NCBI GenBank assembly: GCA_029953675.1
Contig: JAMWBK010000001.1
Span: forward strand, 1,215,001 to 1,279,000
Origin: Rhodosorus marinus
Lineage: Eukaryota; Rhodophyta; Stylonematophyceae; Stylonematales; Stylonemataceae
DNA: 64,000 bases
Direction: 5' to 3'
Below the pieces are notes generated by a model. That model was not told where the DNA came from. It made no database searches and saw only the letters and a list, made by a program, of their open reading frames with translations. This document shows positions 20,131 to 31,133 of this stretch, one piece after another (position 1 is the stretch's first letter; each line of letters starts with the position of its first letter). The translations under genes and the position numbers were made by a program.

Positions 20131-22330
20131 GTTGTTCCTCCTGTCGGCTGGGCTTACTTGGACTGCGCGATGTACTTCAAAACAGTTTTTGATGAGCTCT
20201 TATCTCCAGTTCGCCTAGATGGAAAAGGTTGGTACTGAAACATGAAAGTGAAGTACCACGCCGTTTTGGATCAGGGCTATGTCGGTTTCATCAGCACTGA
20301 GTGGTAATTCGAAGTGGTTTCTTCAAGAAGCCAGTGCTGGTCAAGGCAGTATCTAGCGCACCGGAGAACAACACTCACCACGGAGATGATTCCGTCGTTT
20401 CGTGAATACTGATACCGTATCCAGACTTGTCGAGTTTGCATATCTCTCTGTATGCTATTGCTCGCGCGTTAAACCGTAAGTCGTTGATAACATACAACGA
20501 TTCCGACCCCTGGCTCCTGAGAGCACGAGCACGCACATTGGTTTCTAATTATGTGAGTGCTTGACTAATATGTCAGCTAATTACAGCTTCCATCACCTAC
20601 TTCCTGAGGCATACCGTTCCCGTCTACCCTCACCAAGCCCAATCGTAAAGATTGATTTCCACCATTTGCCAAACCAGCTACCCGACAAATCTTTCCAACA
20701 TTGATTGAACCATACCCCCAATAGATTGAACCAAATTGTCAATTTGTTTTGTGGTGTTTTTCCTCCCTAGTTCGACCGAAGTTAAGAAAAGAGACTATAA
20801 TCTAAATAAATTAAATAATTCAAATGATATTTCAGTATGAGAATGTCTGAAAGGGGGGTGACGAAAAGATTTATTTTTTGTTGTACGATTGTCAGCATTG
20901 ATTGAATTCAGACCGATTGATTGAATAGCCCGTCCGGCAGATGAAGGATGGGTACCAAAAACGTTGAATTAATTTTAATAATATATGTAACCTTTGATTT
21001 TACTAGATTCCAGCGGGGTGGTGAAGATGGCTATTTTTGGGAGTGTGTGACTGTCGGCCCGTTGAGGTAGTTGCTTTTAGATCGTTTTTCTACAAGGAGT
21101 ACGCAGCGAGGCCCCTTAGCAAGGGGCCTGGGGTTGTGGTACTCAAAACGATTCTGTGCCCCCGTGGTTGCTGCTAGGGTCAAAATTTCGAGGATTGGGT
21201 ATGATTTGCTGTAGAAGGAGTCCCAAGCTCCTGAAAGTGTGATGATAGCTGCTGTCTTTTACTCGTCGACTTTTGACATGGAACCTCTAAACTTGGAAAT
21301 CCTAGAAGAAAATCGTGAAATTAGGACCCCCCGCTTTTCGTTCGTTAACGATGTCAATATGGGAGCCCTTGGACAAGCAGCGTTCTTTAGCGCCACAGTT
21401 GGTGGTTGCCATGAATAGAACAACTACCCCAACGCGTTCTGCGGCCAGTGAAGTTGGACTCGGTTCAAAATCATTACGTGAACAGGACTCTATTGTGAGC
21501 TTTATGGTTTGTTTTTTGTGCCACTATGTCGCTGCATCGAACATGGACGAAGCGGGTCGAATTTTGCCGTCGGTGTCGGTCATGCAGTCCTCATCAGCAA
21601 AGTAACCCCTGTCACCTGGTGAGCAGTGAGCTGTAGAGCCGTAAAAGACAATGGCTAGTACTTAATTATAATGTAGGTTCGATGATTAGCATTGATTTTT
21701 GGTGCTGTCAATACCGCTAAACAGCGTGCAAGCACGGACAAACCACAACTACAGTCCTCATGAAAAAACCTCACCACGTCCGACACCCGCTTCAAGCTCC
21801 AATGTACGCCATAAATGAAAAAATCAAGCAGAAAGCTTAAAAAATTCCCAGAGTAAACTGAAACCGACAGAAAGGAGCCGCTATACGTTCCCAGACAACC
21901 CGCCCATTCCACAAAACTCGACAAAAGCATCCTGTGCAGTTTACTATCAGCAAACAGAGTGTCTCCATCATCGCCAAAACTATGAACTCCTCCGACTCAG
22001 TGAAATTATTCTGCGAAACCCATACTTTGTTGACCAAGACAACGCGCGCACTCTCTTCAGCGTTCGCTGGCAACCGCGCTCTCTCTCTCGTCCCCAGTGC
22101 AACAAATAAATTCTTAGCCGATCTTATACAGTAGAAAGCGTATATATGTTTTAACATTTCATTATTTATATCGTTAATAAAGATGTATTTACTTAATATC
22201 GTGTTAACGGATATAAACAGCACAGATTGTCTTTGCCGACAAACGCATCGGTTAGGTGCCGTTGGCAGGTCAGTACGGAGGAGGTTGAGGAGCTCTACGT
22301 AACAGCGACGGGAAACAGTGATAGTACATG
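20131..22330. other. Non-coding, AT-rich stretch
   Basis: No credible gene is seen. A perfect 9-bp-stem hairpin (AGGCCCCTT-AGC-AAGGGGCCT) lies at 21109-21129. Short frames at 21315-21605 and 21837-22223 have no recognisable domains. Confidence 0.4.
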
Positions 22331-22332
22331 AC

Positions 22333-22340
22333 TATAAATA
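22333..22340 (+). promoter_or_regulatory. TATA box of the Hint-domain gene
   Basis: TATAAATA, about 120 bp before the ATG at 22460. Confidence 0.65.
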
Positions 22341-22459
22341 GGCCCAAAGTATGGCCTTCTGGTTGTGAAGTGGTTATGTTCTAGAGAAGTGCACAGTAAA
22401 TGGGTTTTCTGAAGACAAAGATTAGTATTGAAGAAGAGGTCGTTTTGAAGTGAGGAAAG

Positions 22460-24018
22460 ATGACCAAGTGCATGGTTTTGATGTTACTTTTGGGTCTGAT
22501 CGTCGGATCCAGGGCAACGGGTGAACTTAATAAGAAGCTTACGGTTAGCCCTGTGGCGGCGTGGACTCCCGTTCAGGAGATAATGTATCCGAGTTCCGGT
22601 GTGTGTGTGGACTCTGTTCTAATTAAATGGCGGTTGACGAATGAGCCGGTTCAAGACTTCGACTTCCGGTATAGACTCTACCCTGTCACGTCGCTGCATT
22701 TTGGTGCCGTTTGCACATCTGAAGATTCTGCCTATTCCTCAGCAATCTTCTATAACTCATTTGTAAGCACAATCGGGAATCGGAGTGATTTTTGCTCATT
22801 CTCGCGCGCTGAACCGACCTGTCTCTTCCCTATTGCTTCCTTCAGAACTATGCGGACGTTCCCGGCATTATGGACAGTTTATCGTATGTTCTGTTGGACG
22901 ATGATGTTGGCGGGTTTGTCTATGAGCTCATGACCATGAAGACATCGATCACTTACTATTTTAACCAAGAGATCAACTGTTCTGGAGATGTTGGGTTCTC
23001 TGCGACGGTGAACAGTCAGGACTACTCTCCCGAGAACCCTGTCTCAAATCCCATTGGATTTGTCTTCACGGGTGAGTTCCATGAACCATGTTGCGGGCGA
23101 ACACATCTGACCTCAACCCTCTCCTTTTTTATCTGTCTGTTTGTCTGCTTGACAGCTCAGGAAGGAATGATGCTCAACGGATACGTGTTCCAGGCCGGTG
23201 TCAGATACTTGAACTATATCTTAATGGACAGCAACGGATATGTGGAAAGATTTTGCTCTTACGTTGATGAGTGTGCACCAACTTCAACTCCAACGGCAAT
23301 TCCGACGCAGTCTCCAACCCCGACCCCTACCCCAACGCAGACGGCGACGCAGACTCCTACCCCAACACAGACGGCGACGCAGACTCCTACCCCAACGCAG
23401 ACGACGGCACCGACTGAGACTCCAATCGAGACACCGACGGCGTCGCCGTCGCCTTTTGCAACGCCAGTGTGCTTCCCTGCGGACGCCGTTGTGGAACTTG
23501 AGGATGGATCACTCAAGACGATGCCCGAGCTCGTCGTTGGAGAATCCGTCCGAGTCGGACCTGAGGACTTCTCTGAGGTGTTCTTCTTTGGACACCGTGA
23601 CGGCGATGAGACGGCGGAGTACGTTAAGCTGCACGGGGAGAACGACGTATCCGTGAGCCTCTCCAGCCTCCACTACATCTACGCCAACGGCGTTCTCGTC
23701 AGCGGCTCCCACGTCAAGCTGGGTGACGTACTAAGTCTTTCCAATGGGCAAACGTCGAAGGTCATCGCGATCAGCAAACAGCCCATGACCGGCGCATTCG
23801 CTCCGCATACTCTTCACGGAGATATCGTCGTCAACGGCGTCATCGCTTCGAGCTACACTCGCGTCGTTCACCCTAACCTCGCTCATAAACTCCTGGCTCC
23901 AATCAGATTCCTTTACCGTATAGGATTCCCATCTCTCACCTTCCTGGAGAAGAGCTCCAGAGCCAACTTCGTTACAACCATGCGCCTACCAACCGGGCCG
24001 CCCTCTTTTCAGGTCTAG
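22460..24018 (+). CDS. Secreted protein with Thr/Pro linker and hedgehog-type Hint (autoprocessing) domain
   Basis: Three exons, 22460-22762, 22846-23071 and 23156-24018, give 463 residues. Intron 1 (83 nt) has GTAAGC...CTTCAG; intron 2 (84 nt) has GTGAGT...GACAG and is stop-free. Residues 1-20 are a signal peptide. About 23-215 is an N-terminal domain I do not recognise. About 216-280 is a repetitive Thr/Pro/Gln linker. The Hint domain starts at Cys282 (V-CFPADA-V-ELEDGS), the nucleophile of the N-S shift. Around 343-350 SSLHYIYANG sits where hedgehog has T-x-x-H, and GDIVVNGVIASSYTRVVHP (about 399-417) matches the hedgehog Hint end. The T-x-x-H threonine is Ser and the C-x-Y cysteine is Ser, so activity is likely but altered. 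Self-cleavage would release the N-terminal part. Hint proteins outside animals, red algae included, are known. Confidence 0.85.
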
Positions 24019-24164
24019 AACAAAGAACCAATCCATAATACCTAACTATAGAAATTCTCGTCTACATATTACCTATTCTATAGTATATAATAAAAATGGG
24101 AGGATTTGTTCGTATTATATGAACACTATAATTCATAATTTAGACTATACTTACCTCATTTTCT

Positions 24165-24910
24165 CTGACGGATATCGAAGTGCGTACTTCACTGCGCTTA
24201 TACCTCGGCTTACATCAGCCCCCTTGGCCGTACGAGATGGGTTCGTCGTGCCCTCTCTGCTCTCAGACTGAAGACAACGCAGATTTTGGCGCCCACCTGC
24301 TCGCTAGTTGCCCGGCGGTGAAAGGTGCTCGAACCCGCCGCCACACACGGATCTTGAACCTGTTATACGGGGAACTTCGGCCTATAGTCCGGCAAGCCGG
24401 TCTGGAAATCGAACGTGAGAAACCTTTACCCGTCGCGGACTTTCAAAATGATGAACGCCGTGTAGCCGACCTGGTGATCACCTGTGACGACAGCCGCCGT
24501 ACCACATACGTTGATCTTGCTGTTCCTAACCCTCAAGCTAGTCGTTATCTCCCGGCTGCGGGGGAGCGCCGTGGATCTGCCGCCGCCAGCATGAGACGCC
24601 GCAAAGAGATCAAATACGCGGGGGCTTTGTCTTCCCCTGGTGTTCGTGCTTCGGCACTAGCACATCGCTTGGTACCCCTGATCATTGAGTGCTTTGGGTT
24701 CATGGACTCTGTTGGTTCTCGCTGGCTTCGGGAGTTGTTCCGCGAACGCCCTGACCGTCTTCAATCGTTGTTTACCCGCTTAAGTTTCCTGCTGTGGCGC
24801 ATGAATGCCGCTTTGATGTTGGAGGCGCGAGTACTTCGCCGCGCTTAGTCTTTTTTTACCCTCGGGGTTTTTTTTTCAGCCTCCGATTGAACCATTCATT
24901 CAACAACAGT
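24165..24910 (+). mobile_element. Family B LINE, 5'-truncated copy with open C-terminal frame
   Basis: The frame 24180-24848 (222 codons) is intact. It encodes a zinc knuckle (C-P-L-C near the start, then H-x-L-A-S-C), an A-R-T-R-R-H-T-R segment, and an RLE-like pair V-A-D-L-V-I-T .. T-T-Y-V-D-L-A-V. It ends in NAALMLEARVLRRA. In R2/CRE-type non-LTR elements a CCHC knuckle followed by an RLE of the PD-..-D form is the C-terminal endonuclease module. The 3' UTR is a T tract, CCCTCGGGG, a second T tract and CAGCCTCCGATTGAACCATTC. The protein sequence is very close to the copy at 47367-48100, so it is recent. It lies about 150 bp past the Hint gene stop. Confidence 0.75.
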
Positions 24911-25419
24911 GGGGAATGAAGAAAGTTTCTATTTTCTGATAGTATTTGACTTAGTTTATGTCGCATTCACCGGCGTTTTGTGGAGGTCAGGCTATCGAGG
25001 TCAGGCATAAACGGTTTTAAAGCATTAGCGGTGGCGCTTGGAAGAGGCTTCACCGCATGACCATCCCATGCGTCGTGATAAGAACATGCAGGTCAGTGGT
25101 TTGAGGGAAGCGAAGGATAGCACAACAAAAGATTAGGTCTGCGTCGTCGCCACGCGCGTTTGCCGAAGCTCGCAGGTCTACCTGCCTCTCGATTCTCGAA
25201 CTGTTCGGTGTTCTCTTGACACTTTTGTGAGTCGGACGCTCATATGAACGCCTGCATTCCAAGACGGTCATATAAAACTGTGCCAAGGTCGTCGTCGTGC
25301 TGAGTGCAAAATGGGTATCCGTTTCGATAAGCGGTAACGATTTTTGTCAACTTCCCCCATCTCCCATCTTGATCTTCACCAAGAAGCGGAGGTTAGGCGG
25401 TGTTTTTGTTAACACAGCT

Positions 25420-25745
25420 TGAAGCTCTACGCGGGGCGTACTGCGAACTCGTACCAGAGAATAAAGATCTCAAGTCAAGGCGGTGGTATAAGCCTCGCCT
25501 AGTATTCTCCAGGGACACCGAACCCACGTAAGTGTATTGGAAATCCTGCAGGATGTTTCAATAAGGCGTTCGCAAAGTCGTTCCAAGCTTGAGCTCTCAG
25601 GTGACGGAGCAGGGGGAATTCTTAGCCTCGCTTATTTGCTTTTCTTGACCAGCCATAGAATACATGTGATAACTTGAAGCAACCGGTCGCTAGTTCACAT
25701 TACGCCTTGTGTAGCGCTTAAGGGTACTTGTAAAACTTCTATCGT
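25420..25745. mobile_element. Two decayed family A-like 3' ends in opposite orientations
   Basis: At about 25420-25590 (minus) there is a CTCTACGCGGGGCGTACTGCGAAC start and AGCCTCGCCTAGTATTCTC. At about 25665-25740 (plus) TAGTTCACATTACGCCTTGTGTAGCGCTTAAGG. Both are the family A 3' signature in decayed form. Confidence 0.4.
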
Positions 25746-26069
25746 TCGTATGTTGAATGATTATCGAAATCATCCAGATCCAACGGTTGATCGCATATCA
25801 ACTACATTACACGGCCTACCTTGCCATGGTGGACGATCTGGTGGTCCCAATCTTCACTCTTGCTTGTATTCACTCCGTGACTGGTGGGTGGCAGTGGTAC
25901 CTGGCCTACAGACATCCTTATGAAGCATCGTGAGGAGTACTCGCGATCCCAGATGTTGGAGAATATTCGTCAGCCCCTTAGAGTTCCGCACCCACAGAGT
26001 CCGGCCCATGAAGTATGCTCATACTGCCATCGTTCTCATAATCGGTATGGATGACAGCGAAATCATTAA

Positions 26070-26640
26070 TTGCCAGTTATCCCGCGGAATTTGAGTTTAC
26101 CTCACAATAACCTTGTCAACCAATTGGCTACGCTCCTCAGAGAGCGAGGATTCGAGCAGGTACTGGTCGAGTCCGGGCCTGTTAGCGTAGGGTACGCGTA
26201 TATGGAGCCAATGTTGAGGCTATCCATCCGGTCCCCAAAACAATTGTCCCTCTTCGATATCACTGCAGCAAGCCCCCGACGCGGTTCCATAGACAACGTG
26301 CTGTTGTTAGGTCGCACCGAGACTGGATACAAAGAGGGACTTGAGCTCGGAAGGGTGGCATACGAATCAAGATCAATTTTCCAAGAATTCAACTCCTGCC
26401 CTTCTAACAGAAGTTGTCTCAAGGCGCGTACCGGGCGCGGACCCTCTGATCCTCCTCGCAAGAAGCCAACGACCCAGCGAAATCAGACGAATCCACCAAG
26501 GACAAAGTGCGCGTCAAGGCTAAGGAGTTTGTGGGAAGCTGAGGTATACGGATCGGCTTTGAGCATTGGGGCCAACACAGTGCCGCTCACGCAATCTTGC
26601 TCAACTCTCCCCTCGGTTTCGGTTTCCTCGGTTTCGGTTT
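26070..26640 (+). pseudogene. Mosaic LINE remnant
   Basis: The frame 26070-26654 starts with a segment of unknown origin (LATLLRERGFEQVLVESG, then LFDITAASPRRGS) that could be another RLE-type C-terminus. It switches to family A reverse-transcriptase-linked sequence at about 26570-26615, in a shifted frame. A short GGTTTCGGTTTCCT repeat ends it. It is not a functional gene. Confidence 0.35.
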
Positions 26641-26789
26641 GCGTAGAATTTTAGGTAATGCTAACAATAATCGCGAGGTAGCTCTGTCTTGTACGAACTC
26701 TCTTTTCGCTTTTTAATAAAGGAGACCGGGCTTAGCTACCAACACTCGCGCACCAAGAATTTTTTTCGTCGCGCAAGCGACTTTTCCCT

Positions 26790-27375
26790 TCATGCGGACT
26801 GTTGCGAGGTCTCCGCACGAGGCGCCACACTCGTCTCAAGTACATCCTAAGCGAATGTTTAACTCGGATAGGGCATACGGTTGAGGTGAAATCGGAACTA
26901 CCCAGATCGGTCTCGGACGCGGCGCCGGCCCGCTGTATCGCAGATCTTCTTGTCTGAGGCCCTGCCGCCCGACGCTCAGCATATGTTGACCTCGCGATTA
27001 CATGCCCTGTGGCCGAGCGCCCACCTCACGGCTGCCGCACGCTGCCGAGGGGCAGCCGTTTCGGCTCTTCGACGAGTGAAGGAACGACGGTATGCTGAGA
27101 GCATGGCCAGTCTGCCCTACGCCGAGGGTCGCTCCCACCGGTTCCAGCCTTTCATTGTGGAAAGCTCTGGTCATGTGGATAAGTCGGGTTTGGAAATGTT
27201 TCGCTGAGCATCCCACTGAGTACTTCGCGTTTTTAAGGCGTTTGAGTGCCGCCCTGTGGCGATATTCTAGCAGCATGCTTGCCGAGGCGCGCCATCGGCG
27301 CCCGGGTTTGCACGCTTCTCTCCCTAGTTCTTAGTTCCTTTTCACGCCTTGCGTAGCGCTAAAGCCATTTAAAGA
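26790..27375 (+). mobile_element. Family A LINE, array copy 1 (5'-truncated)
   Basis: From the zinc-knuckle/RLE region (CATGCGGACTGTTGCGAGGTCTCC, CACACTCGTCTCAAGTACATCC) through the conserved C-terminus (GSSLSLWKA region, HRRPGLHASLPSS) to GCGTAGCGCTAAAGCC. Frameshifts are present near 26950 and 27180. It is directly followed by copy 2. Confidence 0.75.
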
Positions 27376-27795
27376 TCAGCATATGTTGACCTCGCGATTA
27401 CATGCCCTGTGGCCAGCGCCCATCTCACGGCTGCCGCCCGCCGCCGGGGAGCAGCTGTTTCGGCCCTTCGCCGCGTGAAGGAACGACGGTATGCTGAGAG
27501 TATGGCCAGTCTGCCTCGCGCTGAGGGTCGCTCCCACCGATTCCAGCCTTTCATTGTTGAAAGCTTTGGTCATGTGGAGAAGGCGGGTTTGGAGTGGTTG
27601 CGGAAATATTTCACTGAGCATCCTGTTGAATACTTGGAACATTTGCGGCGTTTAAATTTCTCTCTGTGGCGATATTCGAGCAGCATGCTTGCCAAGGCGC
27701 GCCATCGGCGCCTGGGTTTGCACGCTTCCCTACCTAGTTCTTAGTTCCTTTTCACGGTTTGCGTAGCGCTATAGGCTATGCTAATAAAACCAAAC
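27376..27795 (+). mobile_element. Family A LINE, array copy 2 (5'-truncated)
   Basis: It begins inside the RLE region (CAGCATATGTTGACCTCGCG) and runs, with an open frame from 27409, to SLPSS, stop, GCGTAGCGCTATAGGCTATGCTAATAAAACC. It joins the end of copy 1 with no host sequence between. Confidence 0.8.
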
Positions 27796-27799
27796 AATA

Positions 27800-29895
27800 A
27801 AGATCACTCATGCGATCGAGCTGGAGCGAGCCAGTAGGCCGGATTGGCGCGTTTTGGTGGTTGACTTCCGTAACGCGTTCAACAGCGTGTCGCGGACGCA
27901 TGCTTTGGATGTGATTCGAAGGGTATTCCCGGAGGCGTGGCCGTTGCTTTCCGGTATTTACGGAGGGAGAAGCCTCCCTTACTTGACAACGCAGGGCTCT
28001 GTTTTTGCAGCAGTACTGGCGTTCAACAGGGTGATCATTGTGGGCCTGTAATTCACGCTTGTGCCTTGCAGCTCATGCTCCAGCGACTGGCGGCTGAGGT
28101 GCCGGAGCTTCGCATCTGTGCCTACCATGACGGCGTGACGTTGCTGGGCACCCCTGAGCACTTGGCCCGAGGATTGACCCAGATCGAAGCAATCGCACGT
28201 TGAGTAGGTCTAACCGTAGAACTCGAAAAATGCCGTTTTCTCGGCCCGCGTGAAGTTTCGAGGGGCTCCCTGCCCCCTAGTCTCCGAGCCTTTGGTGAAC
28301 GTGCGGGGCGCGAGCACCATGGCGTCGGTTTGGGGAGTGACAACTTTGTCCAAGACTCCTGCGAACGAGTTTAGCACGCCATAACCAGCTCGCCAACGCC
28401 ATTGAGCGCCTACCGGACAGCATGCTCTAATCGGCTTGCCTGCTTTCCCGCGTTTTTGCCGGCCCCCGACTGAATTACTGGCTGCGAAGCCTTCCACCGC
28501 ACTGGGGCTCGTGGATGGCAGCCAAGGCGGACGAGGCGAGGCTGAAGCACTGGGGAACGCTCCTGGATGAACCCCTGGATGTGGAAGCGGCTCCTGACAG
28601 GGACCTGATTCGTGGCCAGATTGCCCTACCTTTACGATTGGGCGGATTTGGAGTGGCCGACCGTGGACTCGTATGCTCGGCAGCGGCGGTCGCCTCCTGG
28701 GCACCGCGCTTCGCACCTTGGTGAGTTTTCGGATGCGAAGTGCTTGCCTTTTGCTGAGAGCACTGACTATCGAATACCCCGTGACCCTTCCGCCACCGCT
28801 TTTGAGTATCTATGATGCCGGACGAGAGCCGATCCAGATTTCGCTCCTGGAAGGAGCTGTTATGGGGACGAACTGAGGCGCTCGAGGACTCTCCCATCGA
28901 CAGAGTACTCACCGACGAGGGGGAAGCTAGCCCCGGGTCACCGGTTGCCGATTACCCGGGTCTGAGCCGATTGTGGAGCTCGCGCACTGATGTGATTCAG
29001 CATAGCCTCGCCTGGGGCCAACACAGTGCCGCTCACGCAATCTTGCTCAACTCTCCCCTCACCCGCCTACCACCGCCGCTCGCCTCCGCAGCATGGGAGG
29101 CCATCCATCACATTTGTGGTTAACGACCCTGCCGTCATCACTGGGTCACCGTCTGGATGCCTTCCAGTTTCGCTCTGCCGCACGGATTTACCGGGGTTTT
29201 CCACAACCTCCGTGGCACTCTAATCGGCCGTCTTTCTGTCAGGGATGTGAGAGTCAGATCGATGTTTGTGGCTACCATTTCCTAGGTTCATGCGGACTGT
29301 TGAGGGGTCTTCGTACGAGGCGTCACACTCGCTTCAAGTACATTCTTAGCGAATGTTTGACTCGGGTAGGGCATACGGTTGAGGTGGAATCGGAACTACC
29401 CAGATCGGTCTCGGATAGGGCACCGCCGCGCTGTATCGCAGATCTCCTTGTGTCCGATGCTGCCGCCAGACGCCCAGCATATGTTGACCTCGCGATTACA
29501 TGCCCTGTGGCAAGCGCCCATCTCACGGCTGCCCCCCGCCGCCGGGGAGCAGCTGTTTCGGCCCTTCGCCGCGTGAAGGAACGACGGTATGCTGAGAGTA
29601 TGGCCAGTCTGCCTCGCACTGAGGGTCGCTCCCACCGATTCCAGCCTTTCATTATGGAAAGCTTTGGTCATGTGGAGAAGGCGGGTTTGGAGTGGTTGCG
29701 GAAATGTTTCACTGAGCATCCTGTTGAGTACTTGGAACTTTTGCGGCGTTTAAGTGTCTCTCTGTGGCGATATTCGAGCAGCATGCTTGCCGAGGCGCGC
29801 CATCGGCGCCTGGGTTTGCACACTTCCCTACCTAGTTCTTAGTTCCTTTTCACGGTTTTGCGTAGCGTTTCAGGCTATACTAATAAAGCCAATAA
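27800..29895 (+). mobile_element. Family A LINE, array copy 3 with reverse transcriptase remnants
   Basis: This is the longest family A copy. At about 27855-28200 are RT motif A (V-D-F-R-N-A-F-N-S), motif B (G-V-Q-Q-G-D-H-C-G-P) and motif C as A-Y-H-D-G-V, where the second catalytic Asp has become Gly. Motif A and motifs B/C are in different frames. The zinc knuckle (C-Q-G-C .. H-x3-C-G, 29240-29300), R-T-R-R-H-T-R and the RLE pair C-I-A-D-L-L-V-S-D .. A-Y-V-D-L-A follow in the open frame 29093-29842. The 3' end is GCGTAGCGTTTCAGGCTATACTAATAAAG with a second AATAAAG. It is dead because of frameshifts and the YHDG change. Confidence 0.8.
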
Positions 29896-30590
29896 AGCAA
29901 GTTAACAATCTGAGGGGCGCACCCCGGCAGAAAGTGAACCTCAGACATTCCACCTTTCAAGCAAGTCCTACCATTGAGCCCCTGAACCCCGCCAGAGAGT
30001 CACCGGCACGCTGCTTTGCTGTTGGACTCGCGTCATCGGCGTCTCCCTTTCCGCCCATCAGTCTGGATAGGCGATGAATAGATTGATTGTTGTTGTTCTA
30101 CGAGCCATTCGATCCGCTTGTTCGGAGCCTAACTACCCTGAGCAGGATGAAACAAGGCGCTGATGACGCGCGTCCAACAGTAAAGCAGCGCTGGAACGCT
30201 AGAGGGTCAAGGAGAGCTCCGTGAGGAGTATCAAGACGCCCTGGGTTGTTGCGAAAGAGCGCAGCCATTCCCTGGACCGAGGAAAATGATAACTTTATAC
30301 CACGCTTCCAATTTTCCATTCTGTTGGGTGCTTCATAACGGCACGCCCACTGAGGATCAGGACACTCCACCTGGCCGCAAACTATGTTCTCGGACGGTAA
30401 TCTCGCTAAATTTCAACGGCCATGGATGATTAGTCTAGTTTCAGCAAAGTGCACAACATGAACCCCGAGCAGTGGTGAGGAGGAAATCACCTTTGTCAAG
30501 CCATCAATATGAACCATTTGACGTGCCGCATAGGTTTTCAGATTGGTTCCAATGGATTTCATTTTGGTGCCTTCCGTTTCGATTCTTGGT
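29896..30590. other. Intergenic, nothing recognisable
   Basis: No gene or clear repeat. Some phrases around 30150-30200 (GATGACGCGCGTCCAACAGTAAAGCAGCGCTGG) echo the coding end of family B in decayed form. Confidence 0.3.
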
Positions 30591-30599
30591 AGGTGCAGC

Positions 30600-30725
30600 T
30601 TGGTTAGTCATCTCGGTTCTGACCCTGGACGTGTGGGTTGGGTTCCCATCGGGCGTCTTTTGGGTTGACCATCTAGGTTCTCAACTTGATTCGCAGGTTC
30701 GACTCCCGGCGTGGCATGTCTGGTG
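30600..30725 (+). other. Two tandem tRNA-like segments (possible Pol III-derived repeat)
   Basis: Units at about 30600-30660 and 30661-30725 align with each other (GGTT-G-CATCT-GGTTCT). The second holds GGTTCGACTCC at 30696-30706, a perfect B-box match. The first has GGTTGGGTTCCCATCGGG. I cannot close an acceptor stem or a full cloverleaf, so this is not called a tRNA gene. A tRNA-derived SINE fragment is possible. Confidence 0.3.
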
Positions 30726-31133
30726 TATTTGTTGAATTAAATTCGTCTGCTCACAATCTGCGAGCCAACTTTGGTTGTTTCAACTCTGAAATTCGTTTAG
30801 AGACTCTCAGCAGAGGTCGGCGCATACACGTGATAATCACTTGCTTCGTTGCTGTGCTATTGCTGGAAATACAAGCAGGCTTCTGCGCGTGGTGTTTGAT
30901 GGTCAAAGCGAAGAAACAAAAAGCCAAAACCGTTCTAGACGCAGCCATCCCATTCTTCATGTTCTAGTTTAATAGTTACAGTTGTAAAGGTTTCCAATGA
31001 GCCGAAAAGTACAGTCTAACTGGACTGGACTTTACTAGTCTAACTAGCAGCACACTACACCGTTATCTACAGGAAGAAAGTTGTACGAAGGATGGATTCC
31101 CAAACCCGATCTTGGACGATCTTCGCGGATCAG

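Noticed and set aside
23240-23656. Arg-rich plus-strand frame and Val/Gly-rich minus-strand frame over the Thr/Pro linker
   Set aside because: Both arise from the ACNCC-type repeat of the Hint gene read in other frames.
30690-30720. tRNA gene
   Set aside because: The B-box is good, but no acceptor or anticodon stem pairs could be drawn.
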